A DNA stretch of 64,000 bases from the NCBI RefSeq assembly GCF_902150045.1, contig NZ_CABFVU010000003.1:496001-560000 (forward strand), read 5' to 3'. Shown here one piece after another: positions 9,025 through 17,911 of the stretch. Under the pieces are notes generated by a model. The model searched no databases. It saw nothing but the letters and a program-made list of their open reading frames with translations, and was not told the DNA's origin. Numbering within the stretch: position 1 is the stretch's first letter; every line of letters starts with the position of its first letter. The translations under genes were made by a program, and so were the position numbers. Source of the DNA: Chitinophaga polysaccharea. GTDB taxonomy: Bacteria > Bacteroidota > Bacteroidia > Chitinophagales > Chitinophagaceae.

Positions 9025-9205
9025 ATGTGGTGAATTTTGAATTTTTAACAATACGGGTTAACACCCTCATTTTTCCCTTATGTCTATAAAGTTGAGCTTT
9101 ATATATTAATATATCAAAAAAAGCCCCCGCCACAGTTTCTATCTCCTTAAAAACCAAATAACAAAACATAATTAGCAACCGCATTAACTAATGAACTAAT
9201 TTCAA

Positions 9206-9213
9206 TACCTTTG
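9206..9213 (+). promoter_or_regulatory. -7 box upstream of lepA
   Basis: TACCTTTG matches TAnnTTTG. It lies about 60 bases before ATG 9274. No clear TTG was seen at the -33 distance. Confidence 0.5.
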
Positions 9214-9273
9214 CCGGCTGAAAAGGTACTGCCCAATACATTGCAGCAGCACTACGGAACAGCAAAACATCAT

Positions 9274-11067
9274 ATGAAGAATATTCGCAATTTTTGTATC
9301 ATTGCCCATATTGACCACGGTAAAAGTACCCTGGCAGACCGTTTACTGGAGTTTACACATACTATTTCCGACCGCGACATGCAGGCCCAGGTGCTGGACG
9401 ACATGGATCTTGAACGTGAAAAAGGTATCACCATCAAGAGCCACGCCATCCAGATGGATTATACTGCAAAAAATGGTGAAAAATATATCTTTAACCTGAT
9501 CGATACCCCCGGCCACGTGGACTTCTCCTATGAAGTATCCCGTGCCCTCGCTGCCTGTGAAGGCGCACTCCTCCTGGTAGATGCCGCACAGGGTATCCAG
9601 GCCCAAACAATTTCCAATCTCTACCTGGCACTGGAAAACGACCTCGAAATCATTCCCGTTATCAATAAAATTGATATGCAGGGCGCCATGATCGAGGAAG
9701 TGAAAGACCAGATCATTGAGCTCATTGGTGTAAAAGGCGAAGATATCCTGCTCGCTTCCGGTAAAACCGGTATCGGTATCGAGGATATCCTGGAAGCCAT
9801 AGTACATCGCATTCCCGCCCCTAAAGGCAGTAATGAAGCGCCCCTGCAGGCGCTTATCTTCGATAGCGTATTCAACTCATTCCGTGGTATCATCGCCTAT
9901 TTCCGCGTGTTCAACGGATCTATCAAAAAAGGGGATAAGATTAGATTTGTAAACAGCGGGGAAGAATATTTTGCAGATGAAGTAGGGATCCTCAAACTCG
10001 GCCTCGAACCACGCAAGGAAGTGTTCACCGGGGATGTGGGATATATTATTACCGGTATCAAAAGCGCCAAGGAAGTAAAAGTAGGGGATACCATTACCCT
10101 GTCTAACAACCCCTGCTCAGAAGGTATCAACGGTTTCCAGGAAGTAAAGCCCATGGTATTCGCAGGGATCTATCCCGTGAATACGGAAGACTTTGAAGAA
10201 CTGCGCGAATGCATGGATAAACTGCAGCTGAACGATGCTTCCCTCACCTATGAGCTGGAAACCTCGCAGGCGCTGGGATTCGGCTTCCGTTGCGGCTTCC
10301 TCGGTATGCTCCACATGGAGATCATCCAGGAACGCCTGGAAAGGGAATTCAATCAAACCGTGATCACCACTGTTCCCAACGTAAGCTTTATTGCGCACAC
10401 CACCCGCGAAGGCGTGATCATTGTGAACAACCCGAGTGAAATGCCCGATCCAACCCGCCTGGATAAGATCGAGGAGCCTTTCATCCGCGCACAGATCATC
10501 ACAAAACCCGAATATATCGGTAACATCATGACGCTTTGCCTCGGCAAACGCGGCAACCTCCTGAATCAAAGCTATCTGACCACCACCCGTGTGGAACTGA
10601 TGTTTGAAATACCATTAACAGAGATCGTATTCGACTTCTACGATAAACTGAAAAGCCAGACACGCGGCTATGCCTCCTTCGATTACACACCGATCGGCTT
10701 CCGCGACAGTGATATCGTGAAAATGGACATCCTCCTGAACAGCGAAAAAGTAGATGCGCTCAGTGCCCTCATCCACAGAAGCCGCGCTCACGAATTTGGC
10801 CGCAAGCTCACCGAAAAGCTGAAAGAACTGCTGCCCCGCCAGCAATTCCTTATCGCTATCCAGGCAGCTATCGGCGCCAAAATTGTTGCCCGCGAAAACA
10901 TCAGCGCTATGCGTAAGGACGTAACCGCAAAATGTTATGGTGGCGACATTTCCCGTAAACGTAAATTACTCGAAAAACAAAAAGAAGGTAAGAAACGTAT
11001 GCGCCAGATAGGTAGCGTAGAAATCCCGCAGGAAGCCTTCCTGGCCGTATTGAAGCTGGACGACTAA
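9274..11067 (+). CDS. lepA: translation elongation factor 4 (LepA)
   Basis: A ribosome-associated GTPase that can back-translocate or remodel stalled ribosomes. From ATG 9274 the product is 597 residues, the family norm; the frame can be extended upstream only through a TTG that lies inside the promoter region. The P-loop AHIDHGKST (11-19), the DTPGHVDF switch II and NKID are present. The LepA-specific C-terminal domain follows (RGYASFDYTPIGF, then KCYGGDISRKRKLLEKQKEGK). The stop is immediately followed by a palindromic repeat element. Confidence 0.97.
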   Translation: MKNIRNFCIIAHIDHGKSTLADRLLEFTHTISDRDMQAQVLDDMDLEREKGITIKSHAIQMDYTAKNGEKYIFNLIDTPGHVDFSYEVSRALAACEGALLLVDAAQGIQAQTISNLYLALENDLEIIPVINKIDMQGAMIEEVKDQIIELIGVKGEDILLASGKTGIGIEDILEAIVHRIPAPKGSNEAPLQALIFDSVFNSFRGIIAYFRVFNGSIKKGDKIRFVNSGEEYFADEVGILKLGLEPRKEVFTGDVGYIITGIKSAKEVKVGDTITLSNNPCSEGINGFQEVKPMVFAGIYPVNTEDFEELRECMDKLQLNDASLTYELETSQALGFGFRCGFLGMLHMEIIQERLEREFNQTVITTVPNVSFIAHTTREGVIIVNNPSEMPDPTRLDKIEEPFIRAQIITKPEYIGNIMTLCLGKRGNLLNQSYLTTTRVELMFEIPLTEIVFDFYDKLKSQTRGYASFDYTPIGFRDSDIVKMDILLNSEKVDALSALIHRSRAHEFGRKLTEKLKELLPRQQFLIAIQAAIGAKIVARENISAMRKDVTAKCYGGDISRKRKLLEKQKEGKKRMRQIGSVEIPQEAFLAVLKLDD

Positions 11068-11068
11068 C

Positions 11069-11250
11069 GCGGATTTTGTCTGACTCAGGATTATGATGAT
11101 TTTGCTGATTAGTTTGATTTTATTTTTTGAATAACTAAGGGAGATGGAAGCGGAGATTCGCTACTATCTCCCTTATCTTTTAAAAGAATTTAAAAAAAAT
11201 AAAATCAAACTAATCAGCAAAATCATCATAATCCTGAGTCAGATAAAATT
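11069..11250. repeat. nested palindromic element, copy 2
   Basis: Starts one base after the lepA stop. Outer arms GCGGATTTTGTCTGACTCAG and the complement at 11231-11250 continue as ATTATGATGATTTTGCTGAT and matching sequence on the other side. The core hairpin holds CTAAGGGAGAT and ATCTCCCTTA around an AGCGGAGATTCGCT loop. Both arms carry the AGTTTGATTTTATTTTTT variant. The right end touches the promoter of the thioredoxin gene. Confidence 0.9.
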
Positions 11251-11253
11251 GGC

Positions 11254-11261
11254 TATATTTG
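11254..11261 (+). promoter_or_regulatory. -7 box for the thioredoxin gene
   Basis: TATATTTG matches TAnnTTTG. It lies 16 bases before ATG 11277 and four bases after palindromic copy 2, so any -33 contacts would fall inside the repeat. Confidence 0.5.
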
Positions 11262-11276
11262 AAAAAACCAATCACC

Positions 11277-11834
11277 ATGCGTTATCTAGTGCTCTCTTTA
11301 ACAGTTGCATTTTCTGCATTCACATTCTCTGCTGTAAAAGCTCAGCAGGCGCCGCCTGCGGCAGACCAGGTAGTGAAAGAAGCCTGTACACAGGCCGCAA
11401 AAGCCAATAAAAAAGTATTCGTTATCTTCCATGCATCCTGGTGCGGCTGGTGCCATAAAATGGATACCGCCATGAATGATGCCAGCGTGAAAAAAGCATT
11501 TGATAACAACTACGAGATCCGTCATATTACCGTGATGGAGAACGGCGCCAACAAAGGCCTGGAAAATCCCGGTGGTGCAGACCTGCTGGCAAAATACCAT
11601 GGCGACCAGGAAGGTATTCCCTTCTGGCTGGTATTAAATACCAACAGTGATCTGCTGGCAGATAGCCGCATGAAAAGCCCTACCGGTAAATTGCAGAATG
11701 TAGGCTGCCCCGCACAAAAAGAAGAACTGGACTACTTTGTAGGCATCCTCGAAAAAACCTCGAAAATGAAACCCGCCGAACTGGAAGCTGTGCGCACCCG
11801 CTTCGGCAAAATAGCCGCTACCAGCGGTCATTAA
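11277..11834 (+). CDS. exported thioredoxin-fold protein
   Basis: A thioredoxin-like protein for periplasmic or envelope redox work. From ATG 11277 it begins with a signal peptide (MRYLVLSLTVAFSAFTFSAVKAQ) and has 185 residues. The active site is SWCGWC, followed by HKMD as in DsbD-gamma/thioredoxin_7 type domains; the cis-Pro region is EGIPFWLVL. The target is unknown. The gene stands alone, bracketed by two palindromic elements whose ends lie within a few dozen bases of its start and one base after its stop. Confidence 0.88.
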   Translation: MRYLVLSLTVAFSAFTFSAVKAQQAPPAADQVVKEACTQAAKANKKVFVIFHASWCGWCHKMDTAMNDASVKKAFDNNYEIRHITVMENGANKGLENPGGADLLAKYHGDQEGIPFWLVLNTNSDLLADSRMKSPTGKLQNVGCPAQKEELDYFVGILEKTSKMKPAELEAVRTRFGKIAATSGH

Positions 11835-12026
11835 GCGAATGTTGTCTGACTCACTGATTACGCTGATTTTGATGATTTTGATGATTTCATTGATATTTTT
11901 TGAAGCGTAGAAAAATGTTAAGGGAGATAAAAGCGGATATGCTTTTGTCTCCCTTAAATATTTTAAAAAAAATATCAATGAAATCATCAAAATCAGCGTA
12001 ATCAGTGTTCCAAGACAAATTCCGCG
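11835..12026. repeat. nested palindromic element, copy 3
   Basis: Begins directly after the thioredoxin stop. The left arm is of the TGTCTGACTCACTGATTACG type, while the right arm ends in the complement of GTCTTGGAACACTGATTACG. The terminal 12 or so bases therefore do not pair but the rest of the arms does (CATTGATATTTTTT on both sides). Core: TTAAGGGAGATAAAAGCGG, ATATGC, then the return strand with GTCTCCCTTAA. It separates the thioredoxin gene from the urease operon. Confidence 0.9.
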
Positions 12027-12104
12027 AAAATTCGTATTTTACCCCGCCTTTCATACACCAGCCAATCTCCCGGCAACAAGTTTTTTTTACAACAATCTAT
12101 TCAT

Positions 12105-12407
12105 ATGCACCTGACTGCACGGGAAACCGAAAAATTATTACTGCACCTGGCCGGGGAACTGGCAGAGAAGAGAAAAGCAAGAGGACTGCGCCTGAATTAC
12201 CCGGAAGCCATTGCACTTATCAGCAGCCGCTTAATGGAAGCGGCACGCGACGGCAATTCCGTAGCTGCCCTCATGCATTATGGCGCTACCATTCTTACCC
12301 GTGAAGATGTAATGGAAGGAGTGCCCGAAATGATCCATGAAGTACAGATCGAAGCTACCTTTCCCGATGGCACCAAACTGGTAACTGTACACGATCCTAT
12401 CCGTTAA
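12105..12407 (+). CDS. ureA: urease gamma subunit
   Basis: The 100-residue small structural subunit of nickel urease, which hydrolyses urea to ammonia and carbamate. It matches the family throughout: MHLTARETEKLLLHLAG at the start, the NYPEAIALI segment and the VQIEATFPDGTKLVTVHDPI end. It is the first gene of the operon ureABC-EFGD plus a nickel transporter-like gene, with all genes on the same strand and tightly spaced. A separate ureA gene of this length is the usual arrangement in bacteria outside Helicobacter. Confidence 0.97.
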   Translation: MHLTARETEKLLLHLAGELAEKRKARGLRLNYPEAIALISSRLMEAARDGNSVAALMHYGATILTREDVMEGVPEMIHEVQIEATFPDGTKLVTVHDPIR

Positions 12408-12428
12408 CCATTACTAAAAATTACAACC

Positions 12429-12803
12429 ATGATACCCGGGGAATATTTTTTGAAGAAAGAAGATATCATTGCCAATGCCGGCCGGAAAACGGTGCGGGTC
12501 AGCGTGGTCAACACCGGCGACAGGCCCGTGCAGATTGGCTCCCATTGCCACTTTTTTGAAGTGAACCGTATGATGTCTTTCCCAAGGGAGGCAGCATTCG
12601 GTATGCGGCTCAATATTCCTTCCGGTAACGCGGTTCGTTTTGAGCCGGGCGAAGCAAAAGAAGTAGAACTGGTAGAACTGGGCGGCGCCAGGAAAGTGAT
12701 CGGTATCAATAACCTCGTAAATGGCGATACCACCGATCCTGCTGTGAAAGCAGCTGCCATCGCCAAAGCAGATTCCCTCCATTTTAAATCCGGACAGTTA
12801 TGA
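12429..12803 (+). CDS. ureB: urease beta subunit
   Basis: The 124-residue beta subunit of urease. The typical IPGEYFLKKEDIIANAGRK opening, the TGDRPVQIGSHCHFFEVN core and the RFEPGEAKEVELVELGGAR region are all visible. The C-terminus extends slightly beyond the minimum for the family (KAAAIAKADSLHFKSGQL). The stop overlaps the ureC start (ATGA at 12800-12803), implying translational coupling between the two. Confidence 0.96.
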   Translation: MIPGEYFLKKEDIIANAGRKTVRVSVVNTGDRPVQIGSHCHFFEVNRMMSFPREAAFGMRLNIPSGNAVRFEPGEAKEVELVELGGARKVIGINNLVNGDTTDPAVKAAAIAKADSLHFKSGQL

Positions 12804-14521
12804 GCCTGCATATCAGCAAAACAAAGTATGTAAATATGTACGGTCCTACTACCGGCGATCGCGTGCGCCTGGCAGATACAGACCTGATCATAGAAATAGA
12901 AAAGGACTATAACGTATATGGCGACGAAAGCAAGTTCGGCGGCGGTAAAAGCGTAAGGGACGGTATGGCGCAATCAGCCACCGCACTGCGCAGCGAAGGG
13001 GTGCTGGATTTTGTGATCACCAACGTGATCATCATCGATCATTGGGGAATTGTAAAAGGAGATATAGGGATTAAAGACGGGAAGATCGTTGCAGTAGGAC
13101 AGGCAGGGAATCCCGATACCATGGACGGCGTACATCCGCAGCTCATCATCGGTGCTTCTACGGAAGTACACAACGGCGCCAACCTGATTGCTACCGCCGG
13201 CGGCATAGATACGCATATTCACTTCATATGCCCGCAACAGGTAGATCATGCGCTTTTCAGCGGCGTAACCACGCTGATAGGCGGCGGTACCGGTCCGGCA
13301 GATGGTACCAGCGCCACCACGGTAACCCCTGGCAAATGGAATATACAACGCATGCTGCAGGCTGCGGAAGCATACCCGGTAAACCTGGGTTTCTTTGGAA
13401 AAGGGAATTGCGCTACCACGGCGCCATTGGTGGAACAGATCGAAGCCGGCGCGCTGGGACTGAAAATTCATGAAGACTGGGGCGCTACACCCGCAGTAAT
13501 TGACGCATCACTGAAAGTAGCCGATGAACTGGATGTACAGATCGCTATTCACACCGATACGCTGAATGAAGCCGGCTTCCTGGAAGATACCCTCAACGCC
13601 ATCAACGGCCGTGTAATTCATACCTTCCATACGGAAGGCGCGGGGGGCGGCCATGCGCCGGATATCATCCGTGCGGCCTCCTTCCCGAATGTATTGCCCG
13701 CATCCACCAATCCTACACGGCCTTACACAGTGAATACCATCGATGAGCATCTCGATATGCTCATGGTATGCCATCATCTCGATAAAAAAGTACCGGAAGA
13801 CGTAGCCTTTGCAGATTCCCGCATACGGCCGGAAACCATCGCTGCGGAAGATATACTGCACGATATGGGCGTATTCAGCATCATGAGCTCCGACTCACAG
13901 GCGATGGGCCGCATCGGTGAAGTAATTATACGCACCTGGCAAACCGCCGATAAAATGAAGAAGCAACGCGGCGCGCTGGAAGAAGATAAGCACAGCGATA
14001 ATGATAACTTCCGTGTAAAAAGATACATCGCCAAATACACCATCAACCCGGCTATTGCGCACGGGATCTCTACCCATGTAGGTTCCCTCGAGCCCGGCAA
14101 AATGGCGGACCTGGTGCTGTGGAAACCCGCCTTCTTTGGCGTAAAACCCGAGATGATCATCAAAGGCGGTATGATCAATGCCAGTCGCATGGGCGATCCA
14201 AACGCCTCCATTCCAACGCCGCAGCCGGTGATATACCGCCACATGTTTGGCGCGCATGGAAAAGCATTGCTGCATACCAGCGTGTTATTCGTATCTGCGT
14301 TGTCGTTAGAGAAGGGTATTAAAGAAGAATACGGTCTTCAGAAGCAGCTGTTGCCAGTGAGCAACTGCCGTAACATCTCCAAAAAAGACCTGGTGCACAA
14401 CGACAAAACACCTGATATCACGGTAAATCCCGAAACATACGAAGTACGGGTAGACGGGGAAAAAATTACCTGCGAGCCACTGAAGGAGTTGTCGCTTGCA
14501 CAACGCTATTTTTTATTTTAA
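12800..14521 (+). CDS. ureC: urease alpha (catalytic) subunit
   Basis: The 573-residue catalytic subunit, full length. Nickel ligands and catalytic residues are intact: DTHIHF (His139, His141), the lysine that becomes carbamylated in LKIHEDWG (Lys222), HTD and HTEGAGGGHAPD histidines, the flap MVCHHL (Cys324, His325) and the SSDSQAMGR segment with the Asp ligand. It should work as a UreABC trimer of trimers in the cytosol after nickel loading by UreEFGD. Confidence 0.98.
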   Translation: MSLHISKTKYVNMYGPTTGDRVRLADTDLIIEIEKDYNVYGDESKFGGGKSVRDGMAQSATALRSEGVLDFVITNVIIIDHWGIVKGDIGIKDGKIVAVGQAGNPDTMDGVHPQLIIGASTEVHNGANLIATAGGIDTHIHFICPQQVDHALFSGVTTLIGGGTGPADGTSATTVTPGKWNIQRMLQAAEAYPVNLGFFGKGNCATTAPLVEQIEAGALGLKIHEDWGATPAVIDASLKVADELDVQIAIHTDTLNEAGFLEDTLNAINGRVIHTFHTEGAGGGHAPDIIRAASFPNVLPASTNPTRPYTVNTIDEHLDMLMVCHHLDKKVPEDVAFADSRIRPETIAAEDILHDMGVFSIMSSDSQAMGRIGEVIIRTWQTADKMKKQRGALEEDKHSDNDNFRVKRYIAKYTINPAIAHGISTHVGSLEPGKMADLVLWKPAFFGVKPEMIIKGGMINASRMGDPNASIPTPQPVIYRHMFGAHGKALLHTSVLFVSALSLEKGIKEEYGLQKQLLPVSNCRNISKKDLVHNDKTPDITVNPETYEVRVDGEKITCEPLKELSLAQRYFLF

Positions 14522-14533
14522 TCCGCAGAAGAT

Positions 14534-15037
14534 ATGCTGGTAAGGGAGATCATTGGAAATACGGATACGCACACACGCAGTAGTAAGGAAACAGACCTGC
14601 TGCCGCTGGAATGGTTTGAAACCTCCAGGCGCATCCAGCGCAAACACACTGCCGGCGGGCGTGAGGTGGCATTGAAGTTTACAAGGGAAGGACAGCACCT
14701 GCGGCAAAATGATATCGTTTACCAGGACGATGAACTGATGATCGTGGTAGACATACTTCCCTGTGAAGCCATTGTGATCAGTCCGCGCAACATGGGGGAA
14801 ATGGCAAAGGTATGCTACGAGATCGGCAACAAACACCTGCCGCTTTTCCTCGAAGAAGAGCAATTGCTTATACCTGCCGATGAGCCGCTGTACCGCTGGC
14901 TGCATGCCGCCGGTTACCCTGTGGAAAAAGAAAGGCGCAAACTGCTGCACATCCTGCGTACTAACGTGCAACCACATACGCACGGGAACAGCGGGCCTTC
15001 GTTTTTTGAAAAGATCCTGGAACTGGCGTCAAAATAA
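14534..15037 (+). CDS. ureE: urease accessory protein, nickel chaperone
   Basis: A 167-residue UreE-type metallochaperone that supplies nickel to the UreFGD-urease complex. The N-terminal peptide-binding domain (WFETSRRIQRKHTAGGREVAL) and the C-terminal metal-binding domain (YEIGNKHLPLFLEEE, with the His of GNKHLP that binds nickel) are present. The C-terminal tail is not a long His-rich string; only QPHTHGN is seen. It lies 12 bases after ureC and 5 before ureF. Confidence 0.94.
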   Translation: MLVREIIGNTDTHTRSSKETDLLPLEWFETSRRIQRKHTAGGREVALKFTREGQHLRQNDIVYQDDELMIVVDILPCEAIVISPRNMGEMAKVCYEIGNKHLPLFLEEEQLLIPADEPLYRWLHAAGYPVEKERRKLLHILRTNVQPHTHGNSGPSFFEKILELASK

Positions 15038-15042
15038 AACAT

Positions 15043-15723
15043 ATGGAACAGCATTACCCGGGCAGCTTATTACACCTGGCAGACAGCACGCTGCCTATCG
15101 GCGGCTATACGCATTCTGCCGGGCTGGAAACCTTTGTGCAACAGGGCCTGGTGAACAATACCGCCACCGCTGCCACCTTTGTACGTAATATGCTGCAAAA
15201 TAATCTGCGCTATAACGATGCCGCATTTATGAGCCTGGCCTATACGGCTACCGCTCAAAATAACCTGGACGAACTGCTGGAGCTGCAACAACTGTGTAAC
15301 GCCGTAAAAGCGCCGCGGGAGCTACGGGAAGCCAGCCAGAAACTGGGCGCCCGGCTCACGCGTATTTTTAGTCGCAGGTACCTCAGCAGCATGGTAAGGC
15401 AGTTTGAAACGGAAGCTGGCAGCAGCCCGCATTACAGCCTGGCATTCGGGATCTATGCACAGCTCACCGGTATCTCATTGCGTGCCGCTTTGTTTGGGTT
15501 TTATTACAACGCAGCCATGGGCATGATAACCAACTGTGTGAAACTGGTGCCGCTGGGGCAAATGGACGGACAGGACATCATCTTTGACCTGCAACCTTTA
15601 CTGGAAGAACTGACAGAAGCTACCATACAACCGGATAAATCATTGCTCGGGCTTTGCAATGCTGCATTTGATATCCGTAGCATGCAACACGAACGCTTGT
15701 ACAGCCGCTTGTATATGTCGTAA
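15043..15723 (+). CDS. ureF: urease accessory protein
   Basis: A 226-residue all-helical UreF that binds UreD and regulates UreG GTPase activity during urease activation. The family opening (LLHLADSTLPIGGYTHSAGL) and the later AMGMITNCVKLVPLGQ stretch fit well. It sits five bases after ureE in the operon and 17 before ureG. Confidence 0.95.
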   Translation: MEQHYPGSLLHLADSTLPIGGYTHSAGLETFVQQGLVNNTATAATFVRNMLQNNLRYNDAAFMSLAYTATAQNNLDELLELQQLCNAVKAPRELREASQKLGARLTRIFSRRYLSSMVRQFETEAGSSPHYSLAFGIYAQLTGISLRAALFGFYYNAAMGMITNCVKLVPLGQMDGQDIIFDLQPLLEELTEATIQPDKSLLGLCNAAFDIRSMQHERLYSRLYMS

Positions 15724-15740
15724 TTATAATTATTCATACC

Positions 15741-16376
15741 ATGAGCAGAGAATATATAAAAGTAGGAGTGGCCGGCCCGGTAGGTTCTGGTAAAACGGCC
15801 CTCATTGAACGGTTAACAAGGCAAATGGCCCCACACTACCAGGTAGCTGTTATCACCAATGATATTTATACAAAGGAAGATGCAGAGTTCCTGACAAAGA
15901 ACAGCCTGCTGCCCCCGGAAAGGATCATCGGTGTGGAAACGGGCGGCTGCCCGCACACAGCTATCCGCGAAGATGCCAGTATGAACCTGGAGGCCGTGGA
16001 AGAAATGGTGCGCCGCTTCCCGGATATTGAAATTGTGTTCATAGAAAGCGGTGGCGATAACCTTTCCGCCACTTTCAGCCCCGACCTGGCAGATGTGACC
16101 ATCTTTGTAATAGACGTGGCAGAAGGAGATAAAATACCCCGTAAAGGAGGCCCCGGTATTACCCGCTCCAACCTGCTGGTGATCAATAAAATTGACCTGG
16201 CGCCCTATGTACATGCCGACCTCGGCGTGATGGAGAGGGATGCCCGCAAAATGAGGAACGGGCAGCCTTTCGTATTCACGGACCTTATGAGCGGCACAGG
16301 GCTCGATAACGTGATCAACTGGATTAAGAGATACGCCTTACTGGAAGATATTGCAGCGCCTAATCTCCTTACATGA
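15741..16376 (+). CDS. ureG: urease accessory GTPase
   Basis: A 211-residue SIMIBI-class GTPase that drives nickel insertion into urease. P-loop GPVGSGKTAL near residues 11-20, metal-binding CPH in ETGGCPHTAIREDAS, ESGGDNLSATFSPDLAD and the specificity motif NKIDLAP are intact. Its stop overlaps the ureD start by four bases (16373-16376), so the two are translationally coupled. Confidence 0.97.
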   Translation: MSREYIKVGVAGPVGSGKTALIERLTRQMAPHYQVAVITNDIYTKEDAEFLTKNSLLPPERIIGVETGGCPHTAIREDASMNLEAVEEMVRRFPDIEIVFIESGGDNLSATFSPDLADVTIFVIDVAEGDKIPRKGGPGITRSNLLVINKIDLAPYVHADLGVMERDARKMRNGQPFVFTDLMSGTGLDNVINWIKRYALLEDIAAPNLLT

Positions 16377-17152
16377 TCAGTGAACTGAAGATATTGACGG
16401 GAAAAAGGGAGGATAGTACTTACCTGAAAGAGTGCTTCTGTACAAGGCCTTTTAAAATTGCCAATGTGCGGGAAGAACGCAGCGACCCGGTACTGCGCCT
16501 CATGATGATGAGCTCTTCCCCCGGCATGCTGGATAAAGACCATTACAGGGTAGATATCACTGTAGCTGCCAGCACCGCTTTACACCTGCAAACACAGGCC
16601 TACCAGCGGCTGTTTAACATGGAAACAGGCGCTATCCACGAAATGGAGGTACGACTGCAAAGCGGCAGCACCTTCACCTTTTTGCCGCACCCGCTGGTAC
16701 CGCATGAAAAGGCTGCCTATACCGGTTATACGAACCTGCGCCTGTCGGATAATTGCCGCCTAGTATGGGGAGAGATCATTACCTGTGGGCGTAAGCTCAA
16801 CGGGGAAGTGTTCCGGTTTAAAAAGCTGCACAGCATTACCCGGGTGTTTTCAGGAACCCAGCTGTTGCTGATGGATAACCTCCTGATGCAACCCGGTGTT
16901 ACCGATTTCCAGGCAATGGGCTGGATGGAAGGATATACCCACCAGGCCACTTTCCTGTATGTTGATACCCGTGAAGGAATATCCCTGCAGGAAACTACGG
17001 ATAACCTTCACCGTTACCTGGAACAACAACCCGGCCTGCTTGCCGGCGTTACCCGCACCGCCGGTAATGGTATCATGGTAAGAATGCTGGGGCACAGCGG
17101 GGAACAACTATTTGAATGCCAGCAGCAACTGGCGAAATATTTACCTGTTTAA
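16373..17152 (+). CDS. ureD: urease accessory protein UreD/UreH
   Basis: A 259-residue scaffold that binds apo-urease and recruits UreF and UreG. The body is beta-rich, with the family-like QTQAYQRLFNME and LPHPLVPHEKAAY segments in place. The N-terminus is short relative to some homologues, but the length is within range. Coupled to ureG by a four-base overlap and followed 10 bases later by the nickel transporter-like gene. Confidence 0.93.
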   Translation: MISELKILTGKREDSTYLKECFCTRPFKIANVREERSDPVLRLMMMSSSPGMLDKDHYRVDITVAASTALHLQTQAYQRLFNMETGAIHEMEVRLQSGSTFTFLPHPLVPHEKAAYTGYTNLRLSDNCRLVWGEIITCGRKLNGEVFRFKKLHSITRVFSGTQLLLMDNLLMQPGVTDFQAMGWMEGYTHQATFLYVDTREGISLQETTDNLHRYLEQQPGLLAGVTRTAGNGIMVRMLGHSGEQLFECQQQLAKYLPV

Positions 17153-17161
17153 AACAACAGT

Positions 17162-17866
17162 ATGTCATTTATCGATAACAGTTTATTACTGACTGCGGTT
17201 ACTATCAGCTGTCTCCATACAGCCTCGGGGCCGGATCATTATGTACCCTTTATCGTTTTTTCCCGCACCCGTAAATGGTCGGTGGCCAAAACTATCGGGT
17301 GGACGGCCCTCTGTGGCCTCGGCCATGTAATGAGCTCACTGGTTATTGGTATGATAGGGGTGCTGCTGGGATGGCAGTTGTCCCGTTTTACCACCATTAC
17401 CGAAGTACGGGGCGGCATGGCGGGATGGGCATTGCTGGTACTGGGGCTTTTTTACCTCATTTGGGGATTGTATAAGGCTATCGCCAACAGGCCGCATAAA
17501 CACTTTGATGTGTACGATGACGGCGATATGTACGTGTACCAGCACCGGCATAATGAAGCGTATGTGGCGCCTCAGAAAAGGATCCGGGTAACGCCCTGGA
17601 TCCTGTTTGTAATATTTGTAATGGGGCCATCGGAACCATTACTGCCTTTGCTATTTTATCCCGCAGCGCAACAGTCTGTACCCGGCATTGTGATGCTGAT
17701 TGCCACGTTTACATTTTTTACGATCCTTACCATGATCATCATGGTGTTGTTGGGATATTATGGTTTTTCCCTCATGAAACCCGTTGCCACTGAGAGATAC
17801 ATGGCGGCCATCAGCGGCGCCGCTGTTACACTCTGTGGAACGGGCATGGTTTTTATGGGTTGGTGA
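17162..17866 (+). CDS. nickel/cobalt transporter-like membrane protein (UreH/NiCoT-like)
   Basis: A 234-residue membrane protein with about six helices. The first helix ends in LHTASGPDHY (His19, Asp25, His26), which resembles the HX4DH nickel signature of NiCoT/RcnA/UreH transporters, followed by a conserved CGLGHVMSS. A cytoplasmic-type loop with several His residues (HKHFDVYDDGDMYVYQHRH) may bind metal. Place as the last urease operon gene, 10 bases after ureD, makes nickel uptake for urease its most likely role; direction of transport is inferred from context. Confidence 0.8.
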   Translation: MSFIDNSLLLTAVTISCLHTASGPDHYVPFIVFSRTRKWSVAKTIGWTALCGLGHVMSSLVIGMIGVLLGWQLSRFTTITEVRGGMAGWALLVLGLFYLIWGLYKAIANRPHKHFDVYDDGDMYVYQHRHNEAYVAPQKRIRVTPWILFVIFVMGPSEPLLPLLFYPAAQQSVPGIVMLIATFTFFTILTMIIMVLLGYYGFSLMKPVATERYMAAISGAAVTLCGTGMVFMGW

Positions 17867-17911
17867 ACTGTTTAGCAGCTCAGGCTGTTATAGCAGATAA
17901 ACCCTTTCCAC

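Noticed and set aside
9211..9273. Upstream extension of lepA through TTG 9211
   Set aside because: The TTG is part of the TACCTTTG promoter box, and LepA proteins begin at MKNIRNFCIIAHIDHGKST.
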